Assembly: GCA_958510875.1 (NCBI GenBank)
Contig: OY294068.1
Coordinates: forward strand, 30,360,297 to 30,424,296
Source of the DNA: Endomychus coccineus
Taxonomy: Eukaryota; Arthropoda; Insecta; Coleoptera; Endomychidae
Direction of reading: 5' to 3'
Length of the DNA: 64,000 bases
Below are positions 44,090 through 55,398 of this stretch, piece by piece. The position numbers were made by a program, and so were the translations under genes. Under the pieces are notes generated by a model, which did not search any database, was not told where the DNA came from, and saw only the letters and a list, made by a program, of their open reading frames with translations. Within the stretch, counting starts at the first letter, position 1. Each line of letters starts with the position of its first letter.

Positions 44090-45252
44090 ATACAATATTA
44101 TATACCTTCAGTATAAAATTAGAAAAATCAAATAATTTTTTTAGCGAATATTAACCGAGCTGAAGTTAATTCTGAATTTGTACAATTTAGACTGTCGCTT
44201 TGTAGTGCCTGGAACAGGATCTGGAAGTACCATTGCTATATCATTCAACGCAACAAAAGATGTATCGGGTATATCTGGAAACACAAAACAGTTCGAAAAT
44301 TTAAGGCTCTTACGAAGAAAAGACACTTCGAACTCATCGTTAGACACTCCTGTGACTTTTGAGACATAATAAATTTGTTTTGGGAACCTAATTAAAACAA
44401 ATTTGTCCACTGATACATCTGCCTTGGTCACAACGGTATCTTCAGTTTCATCATCGGGTACCCAGTCTTCAGTTTCAGAAAACGTTTCATATTCGGAATC
44501 TTCAGAGGTATCAGTGTCTGTCGAATCCCGTTTCTTCGCCTTCTTAATCTTTTGACGCGGTTTCTTAGGTCCCCCCTTCTGTAACTCACTTATATTTCGC
44601 TTAACTTTTTTAGTTAATTCTTTTGATTTTTCCTTTTCTATCAGTTTATCCTTCTCAGGCGTTTCCGTTATTATTTTACTTCTTCCCTTTTCTTTTCCCT
44701 TTCTAATTTGTTTTCTGGGTAATGCTTTGGGAAATCCTCGAATATCTTCGGGTGAAATAAAGCTAGTTTGAGCTATTTGTGTATTTTTTGGAGGTGTTTT
44801 TTCAGCAGAAGGAACATTTTTGTTGTGTATTTTTACTTCTTCCTCTGATGGACCAGGTTGATATTCCTTATTTTCAGTTTCTTGATCATTAGAATATGGT
44901 CGGTCAGTTACAAACGAAGTTAAGAAGTCGGCGTCCTTAAACACATCTGGGTCAAACGGGTGAATTCCTGATTTTCTGAATCCCTCGACTATATTACTAG
45001 GCGTAAACGATTTTTGGAGTGCTTCTGACATTCGACCTGCTGAATCGTATATGGTCATAGGAACTCCAGGATGTTGAAGCATATACTTGTCGCATGCAGC
45101 ATTATAATATGCTTTAAAAGGTCCGTAAATGGAAATATATAAAGGTTGTAATTTGTTACTACAATGAGGAGGAATCGTCAAAATTTGAACACCTGCTTGT
45201 CGAGCTCTTTCTACCACCTTTAGAGAAATGTGACTTTCATGGTTATCATATA

Positions 45253-45511
45253 CAGTATCGGAAATAATTCTTCTGGGGTATAGACATAAATCTACACATG
45301 CAGCAAGGAACGCAATGATATGATAATACCACATAAACAAGAGAGACGCACTGCTATGCGCCCCTCCCCTTACCCCACCCGAGGCTACTACTAACGTCCT
45401 ACGTTCTGAGCTGACCGGCCTGAAATTGTAATGCTCTCTCTATCATATATCAAGCTATTCTTTACGCTCTCATGAAGCCACCATACCCAAGATGAATAAT
45501 TTCCGAACCTG
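45253..45511. mobile_element. 259-bp MITE inserted in the pogo-type transposase
   Basis: The ends CAGTATCGGAAATAATTC (45253) and CAGGTTCGGAAATTATTC (reverse complement from 45511) form an imperfect TIR of about 30 bp, flanked by TA on both sides. Removing the element and one TA restores the transposase frame (ATLLI-Y-DNHESH), which supports the boundaries and the TA target. The interior is GC-rich (cccctccccttaccccaccc) and non-coding. Confidence 0.82.
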
Positions 45512-46185
45512 TATAAGAAGGGTAGCGTTTTCTTTGGATGAATTGCTATGAGCAATAAAATGATTTAAAACATCCAAGAAAATTTCTGAATTCATCCATC
45601 CACTTGGGTTTGCAAAGCCTAAAGCACCTGTTGGACCATCTTTTAGCATATGTTTTTTAAAGTTTTTCCTGGGAAATATAAGTACCGGCGGTAAAAATGT
45701 TCCAGATGCCGAAATTATTCCACACATTGTGACTGTTTCCCCCCGTTCACCACTTGTAGATTGATAAACCTGTTTTACTCCTTTTGGAGCAACAATTCGT
45801 TTTGGACTTTGAACTGTTTGGGTGCCAGTTTCATCTAAATTGTAAATACGGGAACCGTCTGCCAAACTAGGGTATTTCTTCAAAATCTTGGCCAAATTAT
45901 CAAAAAATATTTTAACATTGTGTACATTAAACGAGGTTAGACGTGATAAGCTACATGCTTCTGGTTTCCGAATGGAAATCTAATTATTTCTTTTCATGAA
46001 CGCCCTACGCCAATCTTCACCAGCCATTTTGTTGTTTTCCCAGGACACAGGGATATCTAAATTATTTTTAATCGCAAGCTCATAAGCTAGCTTTCTTGTA
46101 GCCTCTACTGTCAATCCGTAAGCCATTTTACTGCAAGTTATAAGATAATCAGCAAGTAGTTTTTCTTGTTCAGGCACAGAGTAGG

Positions 46186-46540
46186 GAACTATACAGAGGC
46201 GAAGGCCTGTCAAAAAACGAAGCAGAAATTTGTATGCGCATGCGCTAAATAACTGGTATATTTGTCAACCTCACTTTTTGTTTAATTAAAGTTTATTGTG
46301 TGAATTGTGAATTATTTCAAGTTAAAGCATGTCTTTGAAAGGTGGAACTGTTTGTGCATTTCGTGGGTGCTCCTCTAGGACTGGCAAAGGAAAGATCAAA
46401 GACACCGCCTAGTAGTGTCGTCTCTGTATAGTTCCCTACTCTGTGACTTAACTGGTATTTCAAGGTCACGAAAATTACGGAATGAAAGATCAAAGACACC
46501 GCGTAGTAGTGTCGTCTCTGTATAGTTCCCTACTCTGTGG
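46186..46540. other. Insertion or rearrangement with 53-bp direct repeats and a THAP-like start
   Basis: Between the two halves of the N-terminal transposase lies about 350 bp that is not transposase. The phrase agatcaaagacaccgc(c/g)tag through ccctactctgtg occurs at 46391-46443 and again at 46486-46540. Its last part is the reverse complement of 46186-46208. On the plus strand an NRF1-type site GCGCATGCGC (46236-46245) precedes an ATG at 46329. This opens a 27-codon frame whose CAFRGCSSRTGKG resembles the start of a THAP zinc finger. It could be a captured promoter plus first exon. Confidence 0.5.
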
Positions 46541-46853
46541 TTCAGGTTTAAATACTTGTCTATGCCGATAATTTGGTTCCATTATCGCATCAGGCTTATC
46601 TTTTTTTTTTTTTACATACCTCGCTAACGTTTGAAATTTTATATTACAGCGGTCAGCAGCAACTCTCAGAGTTAAATTTTCATTGCAGACTAAATTAACT
46701 GCATGTTCCATGGTTTCAGCACTTGTATTGCCAATTTTTCTTTGCTTAGGTTTCCGCGGCATCTGTAAAAAATGTACCGATCTCTTAAGAAATTACAAAT
46801 TTAGTACTAAAGTGAGAATTATTATATAGTGATATTTGCGTAATTATATTATG

Positions 46854-47261
46854 GTACTAACTGAGACAGTCTCACTTAGTACCAGATATATTGTCTCACT
46901 TAGTACATTCTGATGCCACAACACGAACGCCCTCAAAAAGAATATCTTTGTTAATATCAATGTCTATGATCATACAGAAAATAAGGTTAGTAACCAAATA
47001 TTACAAATATCACATCACATTCACAAAATTCTATGAAACAAATGTTATACAGTATAATACATCGATATAAGAAAGTTACTAAGTTACCTTAAAATTAGTT
47101 TTTGTATAAAAATACTGTAAAAATCATCTAAAACAATCTATAAAGTCGCAGAACGTTTTGCTTTATGAATGTCAACAACTCACTGACAGTAAACGTAATT
47201 TGGAGGGAAATTTAAATAGTTATTCTGATTGTCTCACTTGGTACGCCGTCTCACTTAGTAC
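46854..47261. repeat. Right subterminal motif array of the pogo-type element
   Basis: Copies at 46854-46867, 46869-46882 (inverted, back to back with the previous), 46893-46906, 47231-47244 and 47248-47261. Together with the left array this makes nine copies of the 14-mer family. A tenth, imperfect copy lies at about 46804. Confidence 0.75.
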
Positions 47262-47273
47262 CACCCTCCTCTA

Positions 47274-48145
47274 TAAGGGAAGTATTTCAGTAATCGATCA
47301 CGAAATTTGTTTGCGGAAATATCCTTCTCATTTTCGTGTTCCTCATCATAGAGATAATCTTAATATTTATAGGTCATGTACCATAGTTACTTTATAATTA
47401 GTTTATATTAGATTAATTACTTTCTTTTATTATGAAGTGAGGTTGACACATTGAGATTCTATGGGTTGAAGTCTATTCAATGACTTTGACCGTACACCCG
47501 ACAGCAAAATATTATAATAATACATAGAGCATGTGTATTATGTTCAGTGCCGGACCTAGGCATTTTCTTAGGGAGTCAAGTCGGACCCAGAGCAACATTA
47601 GGTTTACAGGATAATAAAAATACAGCTATATACAAAGCATAATAAATGAATATATTGAATATGATGTGTTATCAAAGATGCTGGGTGCAAATATTTATAT
47701 AATTCCTTTTCTCGACTTTCTTTCAGAAAACGAGTTCATGTTATGAATTATGCCCCATGTTGAGGATGCCATTTGTTATGAAGTTAAATTATTAATGTGG
47801 TTCAAGGCTCGTATGTTGTGTTATGAAATCGGGCGCTTCGTATTTCGATAATAATGATGGATATTCAATTGAATTTAAAATTGATTGTATTTATGAATGT
47901 GAAAACAGTTATATTTGTTTAATAGTCTTCAATTTATATGTTTGCTCGGCTAGCTTTGAAATCATTGACACTCGAATTGGTATGTTGTAACAAACTTTAT
48001 ATAAGGTTAGCTTTGTAATGGAATAATAAGGGATTGTCTTCAATAATCCTGAAGTAGGGAACATCACCCAGATAACACCACTACATCTAATGTACGTTGA
48101 AAATACTTTGCGACGGTGACTCTATCAAGAATTTTATTTGATACG
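47274..48145. other. Non-coding, no recognised feature
   Basis: AT-rich flank of the pogo-type element. No motif-bearing frame. Confidence 0.45.
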
Positions 48146-49135
48146 TACAAGACAATTTAATGTTCTTGGGAAACCGTCATATGGTTTGCCGCCTCAACTT
48201 TGTCGTTTAATATCGAGTTTTCTCTCGGGTAGATCCCTCATGTGATGATGAAGGAATATCCTTCGATACAATGGCTATCAACCCTGGTGTTCCACAGGGA
48301 TGTGTCTTGGCACCAACTTTGTTTCTGCTTCATATCAATTATCTGCTGGGAGTGACCACCTGTCCCGTCCACAGCTTTGCACATGATGGTACACTCCATA
48401 CCGCTTTCTCATCTGGAGCCCATATACCAACCAATAAAGCCAGAGGAGCAGGACAGGGACAGGTTGACACAATTAATGGAGAGCTGGCAAAGATTTTGCA
48501 ATGAGGATCTGATAATCTAGTAGAGTTTAATGCAACCAAAACTCAAGCTTGCATCTTCTCCAGGAAGACGGACCCCACAATCCCTAATATAATGATGTCA
48601 GGTACAACTATTCCTATAAAGTCTTCCATAACAATGCTCGGGATCACCACCAACAGCATCCTCTCATGGGACGATCATGTGAGGTTCATAGCAAAAGCCG
48701 CTTCAAGAAAACTTGATTTCTATTCCGTGTCAAGAGCTACTTTACATCCCAGCAGCTCCTCATAATCTACGAAGCACAGATTCAACCTGTCCCGGGGTAC
48801 TGTTCCCATGTTTGGAGTTCGACTCCCAAACATATGCTGAAGCTCCTGGATTCTATTCAGAAGAGAGCTATTCGCACCTCTCTAGAACATCGTAGAAAGG
48901 TGGAAGATCTCTCCCGTTCCTGTAGATATTTCCACAGTCGACTAGACGAGCCCAAACTAGTCACCACTTAACTGTTCAACTCGAGACCTGTCGAACTTCT
49001 TCCTATTAGACTTCATTTTTCTATCGAACAGTGAAGTTACGGAACTCTTTACCTAATGGGTTTTTCCATATGCCTGTAAGCTCTAAATCTCCAATGAAAA
49101 TACGAATGCTTATATTCTCTCCCCACATTCCACTG
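48146..49135 (+). pseudogene. Jockey/I-superfamily LINE reverse transcriptase relic (second copy)
   Basis: Homologous to 7355-9240. Frames read LPPQLCRLISSFLSG, then MAINPGVPQGCVLAPTLFLLHINYLL (48271-48348, motif B complete here), VTTCPVHSFAHDG (degenerate motif C, Ala-His in place of the catalytic pair), and KTQACIFSRKTD. Further on come SMLGITTNSILSWDDHV, YFHSRLDEPKLVTT and LLPIRLHFSIEQ up to about 49030. Frameshifts separate the blocks. The 5' half is missing. Confidence 0.8.
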
Positions 49136-49139
49136 CTGG

Positions 49140-50955
49140 CTCACACGATGTTCTTCAAACATTATAGGTTTCCCTCTCGTGTAGTCAAAGTATAAAAAAC
49201 TTCATCTGTTTAATTGTTCATATGTTACATTAATAAGTTATATAAAGAGTTTGATATAACTTGCTAGTAAAATAATGCTCCTTCAGCAAGGTTACCTTAT
49301 TTTGATATATCATCCATGTCAACATTGAATGAATGTTGTGGAAGGAAGTATCAACAATATGTAAACTCTCTATAAAGGAAAAGTATTTATAGATAAGAAT
49401 AGGGTATCCGTAGAGAGATATATTATCATTATTGATTAGTTAGTATTTACTTATCGGTCAGTCAATCTACGTTATTCCTATGACTATATCAGTGTTATCT
49501 ACATATGTTGCTGTTATACCAATAAATCCACCTACGATGGTATAATTTTACCCTACCACACCGCCAATCAATTACGAATAACATCTAGAACCGGGCACAG
49601 CAATATCACATAGCGATCTATAGCAAGTTTGATTATTATATTAAAAAAGATCGACTAAATTCCTTGAAAACAGTTCACATAAATCCACCTAACTCGTCGG
49701 GAATCTTACTCCCTGTTTCTATTCTTAACCTGTATAGTATTGGAAGAAGAATAAAACAAATCGTTCCAAATTTGATAAAACAACATTGTAATCATTTTAT
49801 TATTATTAGTTGAAATTATATTTACTCTTAAGTTATCCAAAACAATATGACATAAATAGTTTTCAAAACATACACTAATGTAAAACCATGGACACATCCC
49901 GATGTTGTTGTAGAAAAAATACAATCAATTCCTTGCTTATCATCAAACCGAAATTTAGCACTTCAAAGTTTATGTCCAAATATGAACATTGTTAGAAATT
50001 GAAACGCTGGAGCTAGATTAGTTGATATTGTAGTAGGATTTAGGGGAGGATGTGGTACTCCCACAATTAAGGAAAGTACAAACATTCTGGGCGTTCTTGT
50101 GGATGAGAATTAATGTAACAATGCTAATAAACTGGAGTTTCCTAAAACTAATTGGTTGAGTAGATTAATTGAAGCATTTTTGTACCTGAACATTTCTATT
50201 TTTATAGTAAAGTTGTAACTATAAAAAGGAACGTTGTCGGAAGAGAAGAGATCAATACAACGGCACCTGAATCATACATATCGTAACAAAACTTAGTATG
50301 AACATCCATTATATTGCCTCTAGAGAATTCTCCTCATTCCAAATTATGAATGCATGTCTCACTTAATCTCATGTTTTACTGAGCGAACCTCGTACCCAGA
50401 AATCTTAAACAACAAAAAGTTTAATAAGGACACCTTGTATTGTAACGTTTGAAACATTGCTCACTTCTACCTTACTGCTACTGACATCTAATACAACAAT
50501 TACAACCGTCCAAGATAGTGAATAATTATTACAAGCATCAGTACATGAAATTTAAAGGTTCACATATTATTTATATCAAAACCCAGCGTAGGATGACAAC
50601 AGCATGATTACTGATCTGAGATAGCTAGACGGGCTACTTGACGGGCCTACATCGTTATATTTGCCAAAGAAGGGCCTTCTTCTGTACACGCACTTTGAAT
50701 TCTGATAAACTTAGGATAATTCTGTAATTGTATCACTGGTTCCCACATACTCGTGAACAATATGTGATCCGAATAGATTCAGCTATATTACTTCATGGTT
50801 CCTATCTAGAAGCTTGAATCTCTTAATCACGTACTACTCAGTCACTTCCCACTTATGGAAAGAATCCAGAATGTGTCCTAAGGGTGCAAAGCACGATGTC
50901 GAAAGTTATAGGCCTATTACATAATTAACAATTTCTTCAGAACTATTGAATTCTT
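49140..50955. other. Non-coding, no recognised feature
   Basis: AT-rich sequence, no domain in any frame. The 72-codon minus frame at 49706-49924 has no family signature. Confidence 0.45.
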
Positions 50956-51095
50956 AATTATCTAAAACTTTAATAATGATTCTTGACCCAAGTATGAATT
51001 ACATAAAAATTCTCGGGAAATAGGTCACACTAACACATATGCTTATTATTTCCGTCTTTACGTATGTTTCGGTCTTACGACCGTCATCAGAAACG
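50956..51095 (-). repeat. PLE-type end (family C) with hairpin
   Basis: The stretch from 'aataatgattcttgaccca' through 'ctcgggaaataggtcacact' to the hairpin at 51066-51090 (minus: CTGATGACGGTC...GACCGAAAC) matches 27343-27600. Single copy here, with no coding sequence. Confidence 0.65.
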
Positions 51096-51499
51096 GAACT
51101 TGTTAAAACTAATTGTATCAGCATAAAGCGTCCTTATAGTGACAATTTCAATCAGAGATGCCCACGTCGCCGAAAAGAACAGAAACACAAATAACACTAG
51201 CCGACAGCCATTTTGTCCTTGGAACTAGAGCGACATTTTTCGATTGTTTGGGTGTGAAATAGTAGGAAAGTCGCCATCTAACCCCTCAGACTTTGCTTTT
51301 GTGATTAGGATACGTGAAAAAGCATTTTCTTCAACTTTTTTTACTAGAACTTTGAAACAACGCAAGATAATTTGAATCTGATAAAACTGCTTGAAAGCTT
51401 ATAAAGAGAGCTACATTTGGTATATAAATGACCTTGGTACTCAGTTTCTATGAAAATCGCTAGACAATGGTCATCAAGCTGATGTAGTATATATATAGA

Positions 51500-51785
51500 G
51501 AGAATCGATCGCTCTAAAGCCTTTGGCAAATTTAACCACAATAACATTCTCCTAAATAAAGTAGTGAGATTCGGATTTACATCGCATTACCAGAACTTCT
51601 TCGAGTCTTATCTCACCAATGGAATTCACACTGTAGAATAGCGTGTCTTAAGTCACACCCCTTTCATGCGTCATTTGGAGTATCCTCAAGGATAAGTATT
51701 AGGGCCATTATTAGTTAAACTCTTCATTAATGATATAAATAATGATTTGCAATACAATATATAGAAGCACGCCGAAGATTTGAAA
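51500..51785 (+). pseudogene. LINE reverse transcriptase fragment
   Basis: One frame, with two stops, reads DRSKAFGKFNHNNILLNK (motif A), FFESYLTNGIHTVE, LEYPQG-stop-VLGPLLVKLFINDINNDLQ (motif B) and KHAEDLK (degenerate motif C). It is a short internal piece of a third LINE type. Confidence 0.7.
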
Positions 51786-51789
51786 GGCT

Positions 51790-53395
51790 TGTTCGGTTAT
51801 TAGCGCCGCCATTTATCGGTGCCGAGAGCCGTTATCCAATCGCGTTAACGACCAGTCGTGTCCAGACTTTCTATAGGAACTTTATCATGAATGAATTTCC
51901 GATGCATCCTAAAAAGTGACAGCTTGGTGTGTCATTCAGCAGAGATTATTGGACCGTATTTCTCTTCAAATAATGGAGGTGTCTCAGTCAAAAGTGGTCA
52001 ATTTGTGATAATGACAATGGCTGACCAATTGTTTGACAGTTGGAAATGGCGCTTGATTCAAATGTTCTTGTTGAGTTTTCACACACAATGAAATTTGTAA
52101 GCTTCTGATTCAGCGTGATCAGATCACAACATTACAATGGATTTTCATTCGGATTTTTATGACTGGATTCTGCCGAATTAACTCATTTTAATTCAATGAA
52201 TAACCAACCAGCCACGGTCATCAAAGTAATCGACTTATCGATCGAATCAGCTTTGGTCGCATGGAGTTCAAATTTGTCAGTTCGAACTGAAAAGATCCAA
52301 ATTGACTCAATTGGCTAATTAGCAAATGATTAATTCAGAGAATATCTGATGGAAAGATATCATCGTTGAATTAAAGTAAATGATATCCGTGAAGTTACAA
52401 ATCCCGTCTGGCATAAACAAATATGTGGGAAATAAATGGACGGAACGTAGTTAATTTATATGGTTGCTTGATTTGTCTGTTCTGTGGATTAGTTGACAGC
52501 CAATATTTAAAGCTTATCTTAATTCGCCGTCAGTACGACATTTATATATTTATTCAGGAATAAATAGAAAACTGCTATTCAGATAAGTAAAGGAAAAAAG
52601 ACGAGAATGTATTTTATAGGCTGATATAGTTTCTTGGTGTTTGCCACTTACAAGATAAACTGATAATTGAACATGAGAACATTTTGAATATTTCGCTGGA
52701 TCTGGAACTTGTTGAATATAATGATTATAGGAGAACAAATGCTTTGAGTCCGATAATATATACAGTTTGCGATGTTGACAACCTAATAGATGTTGTTGTA
52801 CGTTATCATTTGAATTCTTCCTACCATAATTGAATCACGATTGGTGACCATGAAATATATAACTTTCTCAACAAAACACATTTCCAAAGATAAGCAAATT
52901 TACAGTGGAAGTACAAAATATACGGAAAAATACGTATTCACTTGAAAATTCGCAATGCACTGTTGCGAAATTAACAGAACTTTTCATAATAATAGTTTTA
53001 TATTTGAAATGATGATTGTCTATTTAATACAAAACTTTTGTGTAGATAATAATGAACGTATGTTTCTTAGCTCAATAAATATATTTGTGTAAGTTAGAAG
53101 CTTTTCCCTCTCCAAATGAAGTGAAATTAAATGTTAGGCTCTAAATTGAGCATTTCAGACAAATTTAACATTTAACATCGACTACTTCAGAGATAATGTT
53201 GCATACACATGTTTTTCTCTATACACCTCGGACTTTCAACAATTTTTCCCCACTCTGGGAGAGACATAATTGTCACTGTTTTTCTTCCTTGCAAATACAT
53301 TGCTTAACATATAACTTAACTTATATCTTTTTTTACAAGCTGGTCACTATAATACTTCTCCAACATTTATACACAGTTGCCAAGGGGGTTTTATC
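51790..53395. other. Non-coding, no recognised feature
   Basis: No domain-bearing frame. The frame at 51891-52091 (plus) has no recognisable motif and is not called. Confidence 0.4.
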
Positions 53396-53399
53396 TGAT

Positions 53400-54110
53400 T
53401 CAAAATATTGTTTTCTCCAACGGGCTTTCTGAATCTAGTTTTCCAAGCAGTGCTAGAGCACCATCCATTGTTATGCCTGATAAGTTGTTAAGCTGTAACG
53501 AAACGCGATTCAAGGTCGATGAAACTCACAAATCTCGTCACTCAGTGGTATCCTTAAGTGGATACAGTGCCGCTAATTCTTTTATTTTGTTCAAATGCAA
53601 TCAACTCCCCTGATCCCTAGAGCGGTATCTGCCATATCTGTGCTTTCATCCAATACTAGAGCATATGAATTCGGATGCTCTACTTTTGAAATTATCATCA
53701 ATATGTTTTCCAATGTCGTCCACACGTCTAGTAATACTTTGACGGGACAGGTTTAACTTTGAGAGAAATCCTTTCCTTTTTCTGGAAACAGAATTTTAAC
53801 GACGCTCTCCAAAGATTCCTTAACTAATTCACCATCTGAATATGGCTTCGATTTTTTTTAGCTGGTATTGCCGCTACTGCATAACTTGCTTTTACATAGC
53901 ATGTTGACTCTGAAGCCGCTTTAGTAAATATCTGTTGTTGTGCAGGTAGTTCATTTACTTGGTTTTGTCGAAATTGTCCTTCGTATTTTCCCAAACTATG
54001 TTTAGTCTCGTAGAGTCGCTTAATGTTATATCAAAACAGATTATTCTACGGAAAAATAGTTTATAGTCCACACATCTTGAAAACTTCTCAATTCTTCTCT
54101 TCTTTGGTCC
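53400..54110 (-). pseudogene. hAT transposase relic, GTF2IRD2-like
   Basis: Minus-strand frames give, in order, KASYAVAA and KPYSDGELVKESLESVVKILFPEKGKDF (53780-53900), SRQSITRRVDDIGKHI (53700-53750), YALVLDESTDMADTALGIRGVD (53600-53670, with the DEST catalytic motif) and LNNLSGITMDGALALLGK (53440-53510). This is the central hAT domain of the same broad group as 2096-3771. Frameshifts and stops are frequent, and the C-terminal dimerisation block is not visible. Confidence 0.78.
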
Positions 54111-54199
54111 AACGCATTTACCAGTTGACACCCATTATAGGTCTTCGGTTTTAACTGAAACAAAGAATGAAACGTCACCGGTTATACACATAATACTGA

Positions 54200-54715
54200 A
54201 GAACGTCTTGTATTTTGTACTCGAGCCCCCCAATGTTGTGTGAAGAGGGGCTCAGCCCCCCAATGTTCAGAAAGGCGGGCTCAGCCCCCTTCTCAAAAAA
54301 GTACCATTCAAACCATAAACAAACTATTAAAAACTGTAAACAAACTCTCGTATCTATATTTTGTTTAATAAAAATGATTTATTCACTTGCACGAATGAAT
54401 ACATAATCTACTGCCTTTGTAATGTAATGAAGTTTTGTTGTGGAGAACAATCGTCAAGCATCTTTGGGGGAGTCGAGGAGTTTTCAGTTTGTGCGTGAAC
54501 GCACCATCACTGGCAACACTGGTAGCTAGAACCGGGATTACGGTATTACCGGGAAGTTTAGCAATACAAAGCCTAAACTGACAGTTTCCGTCCTTTTCGT
54601 TGAAAGGACGATCCAAGTAAAATGTTCAACCTTGACCCTTACCCCCCCCCCCCATCAATCACTTTTAGGCCCCCCCAATAATTTTTAAAAGTCGGCGCCC
54701 ATGAGTATAGGTAGG
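54200..54715. other. C-rich tracts, possible hAT terminus
   Basis: Repeated ctcagcccccc phrases (54222-54292), a run of about 13 C (54643-54655) and ggcccccccaataa with cggcgcccatgag (54668-54704) resemble the GGGCGCC-rich ends of hAT elements. They lie on the N-terminal side of the 53400-54110 relic, but I could not find a matching opposite terminus. Confidence 0.4.
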
Positions 54716-54719
54716 CGCA

Positions 54720-55390
54720 CTCAGACACAAGCCAGTGTTTATTTCGGTTGGAATGCCAACCAACAATCCTCAATTTACTAAGAGTAAAGCCAAGCATCAT
54801 AGATCAATTGGAAATAAATTAAAACTGGGTTTACTTACTATTATGAACCTGCGGGTACCTCGTACCCACAAAGTGCTTGTACCTCGAACGAAATTGCGCT
54901 CACAGAACAACTATGGATCACAGATTTCATAATATAAGTTAGCCCCACGGTCGTACATACAGGCCTGGGGACTCGTATGTTTGACATGGGTCTCTTACGC
55001 GTCGCCAAACTCGTAGTCCCTCGCTCAGCCACTAGCTAGCGCTTGGATCTCGAAGTACGGCAACAATCATATTATTAAGTAAAATAATTTTTCTCGTAAC
55101 GCCATATTTACTATTCTGATATGAGAGAGGAATAGAACTGTTACTCTTGTCAAAATGTATTACTCGCCTCAAAAATAACTTCCCCTTTTTCGTTATACAT
55201 GACGCACACATAAAAGACCTCATTAAAACGATTTCTATCCGGAATCGCAAGCATCCACTTTTTTCGCATTTCCGCATCTTTCGGCTTTAAAAACAAAAGT
55301 TTTTTGCTTTACACTTTTGTACCACGTTTTGCATTTCGGCACAATGCACAGTTTCGTAATTTGTTTATAAAAACGCAGGTATTCCTTGTG
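54720..55390. other. Non-coding, GC-richer patch at 54840-55060
   Basis: Short repeated phrases around 'gtacctcg' (54855, 54890) and several CG dinucleotides set this patch apart. No recognisable protein is encoded on either strand. Confidence 0.35.
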
Positions 55391-55398
55391 TTTACAAG

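Larger units (their letters stand above)
44141..46762 (-). pseudogene. pogo/jerky-like transposase, multiply disrupted
   Basis: From the ATG at 46762 the protein starts MPRKPKQRKIGNTSAETME and an HTH-psq finger (LRVAADRCNIKFQTLARYVKKKK). After an insertion come VPEQEKLLADYLITCSKMAYGL and WRRAFMKRN (CENP-B/Tc5-type HTH, 45980-46190). Past an in-frame TAG at about 45980 follow IRKPEACSLSRLTSFNV and the DDE domain: IYNLDETGTQT (first Asp), GALGFANPSGWMN, and, past a 259-bp insertion, DNHESHIS (second Asp). The third position reads LQPLYISIYGPFK, with Tyr where the family has Asp (QPLD). A long Lys/Glu/Ser-rich tail with an acidic stretch (DTDTSEDSEYETFSETED) and a small C-terminal domain follow to the stop at 44141. 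Inactive on several counts. Confidence 0.88.
43846..47271 (-). mobile_element. pogo/jerky-type Tc1/mariner element, 3,426 bp
   Basis: The ends GGGGAGGGTAGTACTAAGTG (43846) and GAGGAGGGTGGTACTAAGTG (reverse complement from 47271) are flanked by TA at 43844-43845 and 47272-47273. A degraded pogo/jerky transposase lies inside on the minus strand. Nine copies of a 14-bp subterminal motif (GTACTAAGTGAGAC and variants) lie near the ends. The element was itself invaded at 45253-45511 and at about 46186-46540. Confidence 0.92.

Noticed and set aside
44178..44369. 63-codon plus frame at the left of the pogo-type element
   Set aside because: Antisense to the C-terminal transposase domain; no motif of its own.
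25686..51095. CRISPR-like array suggested by recurring short palindromic motifs
   Set aside because: Copies are kilobases apart, in both orientations and in different flanking families; they are PLE ends, not regularly spaced repeats.
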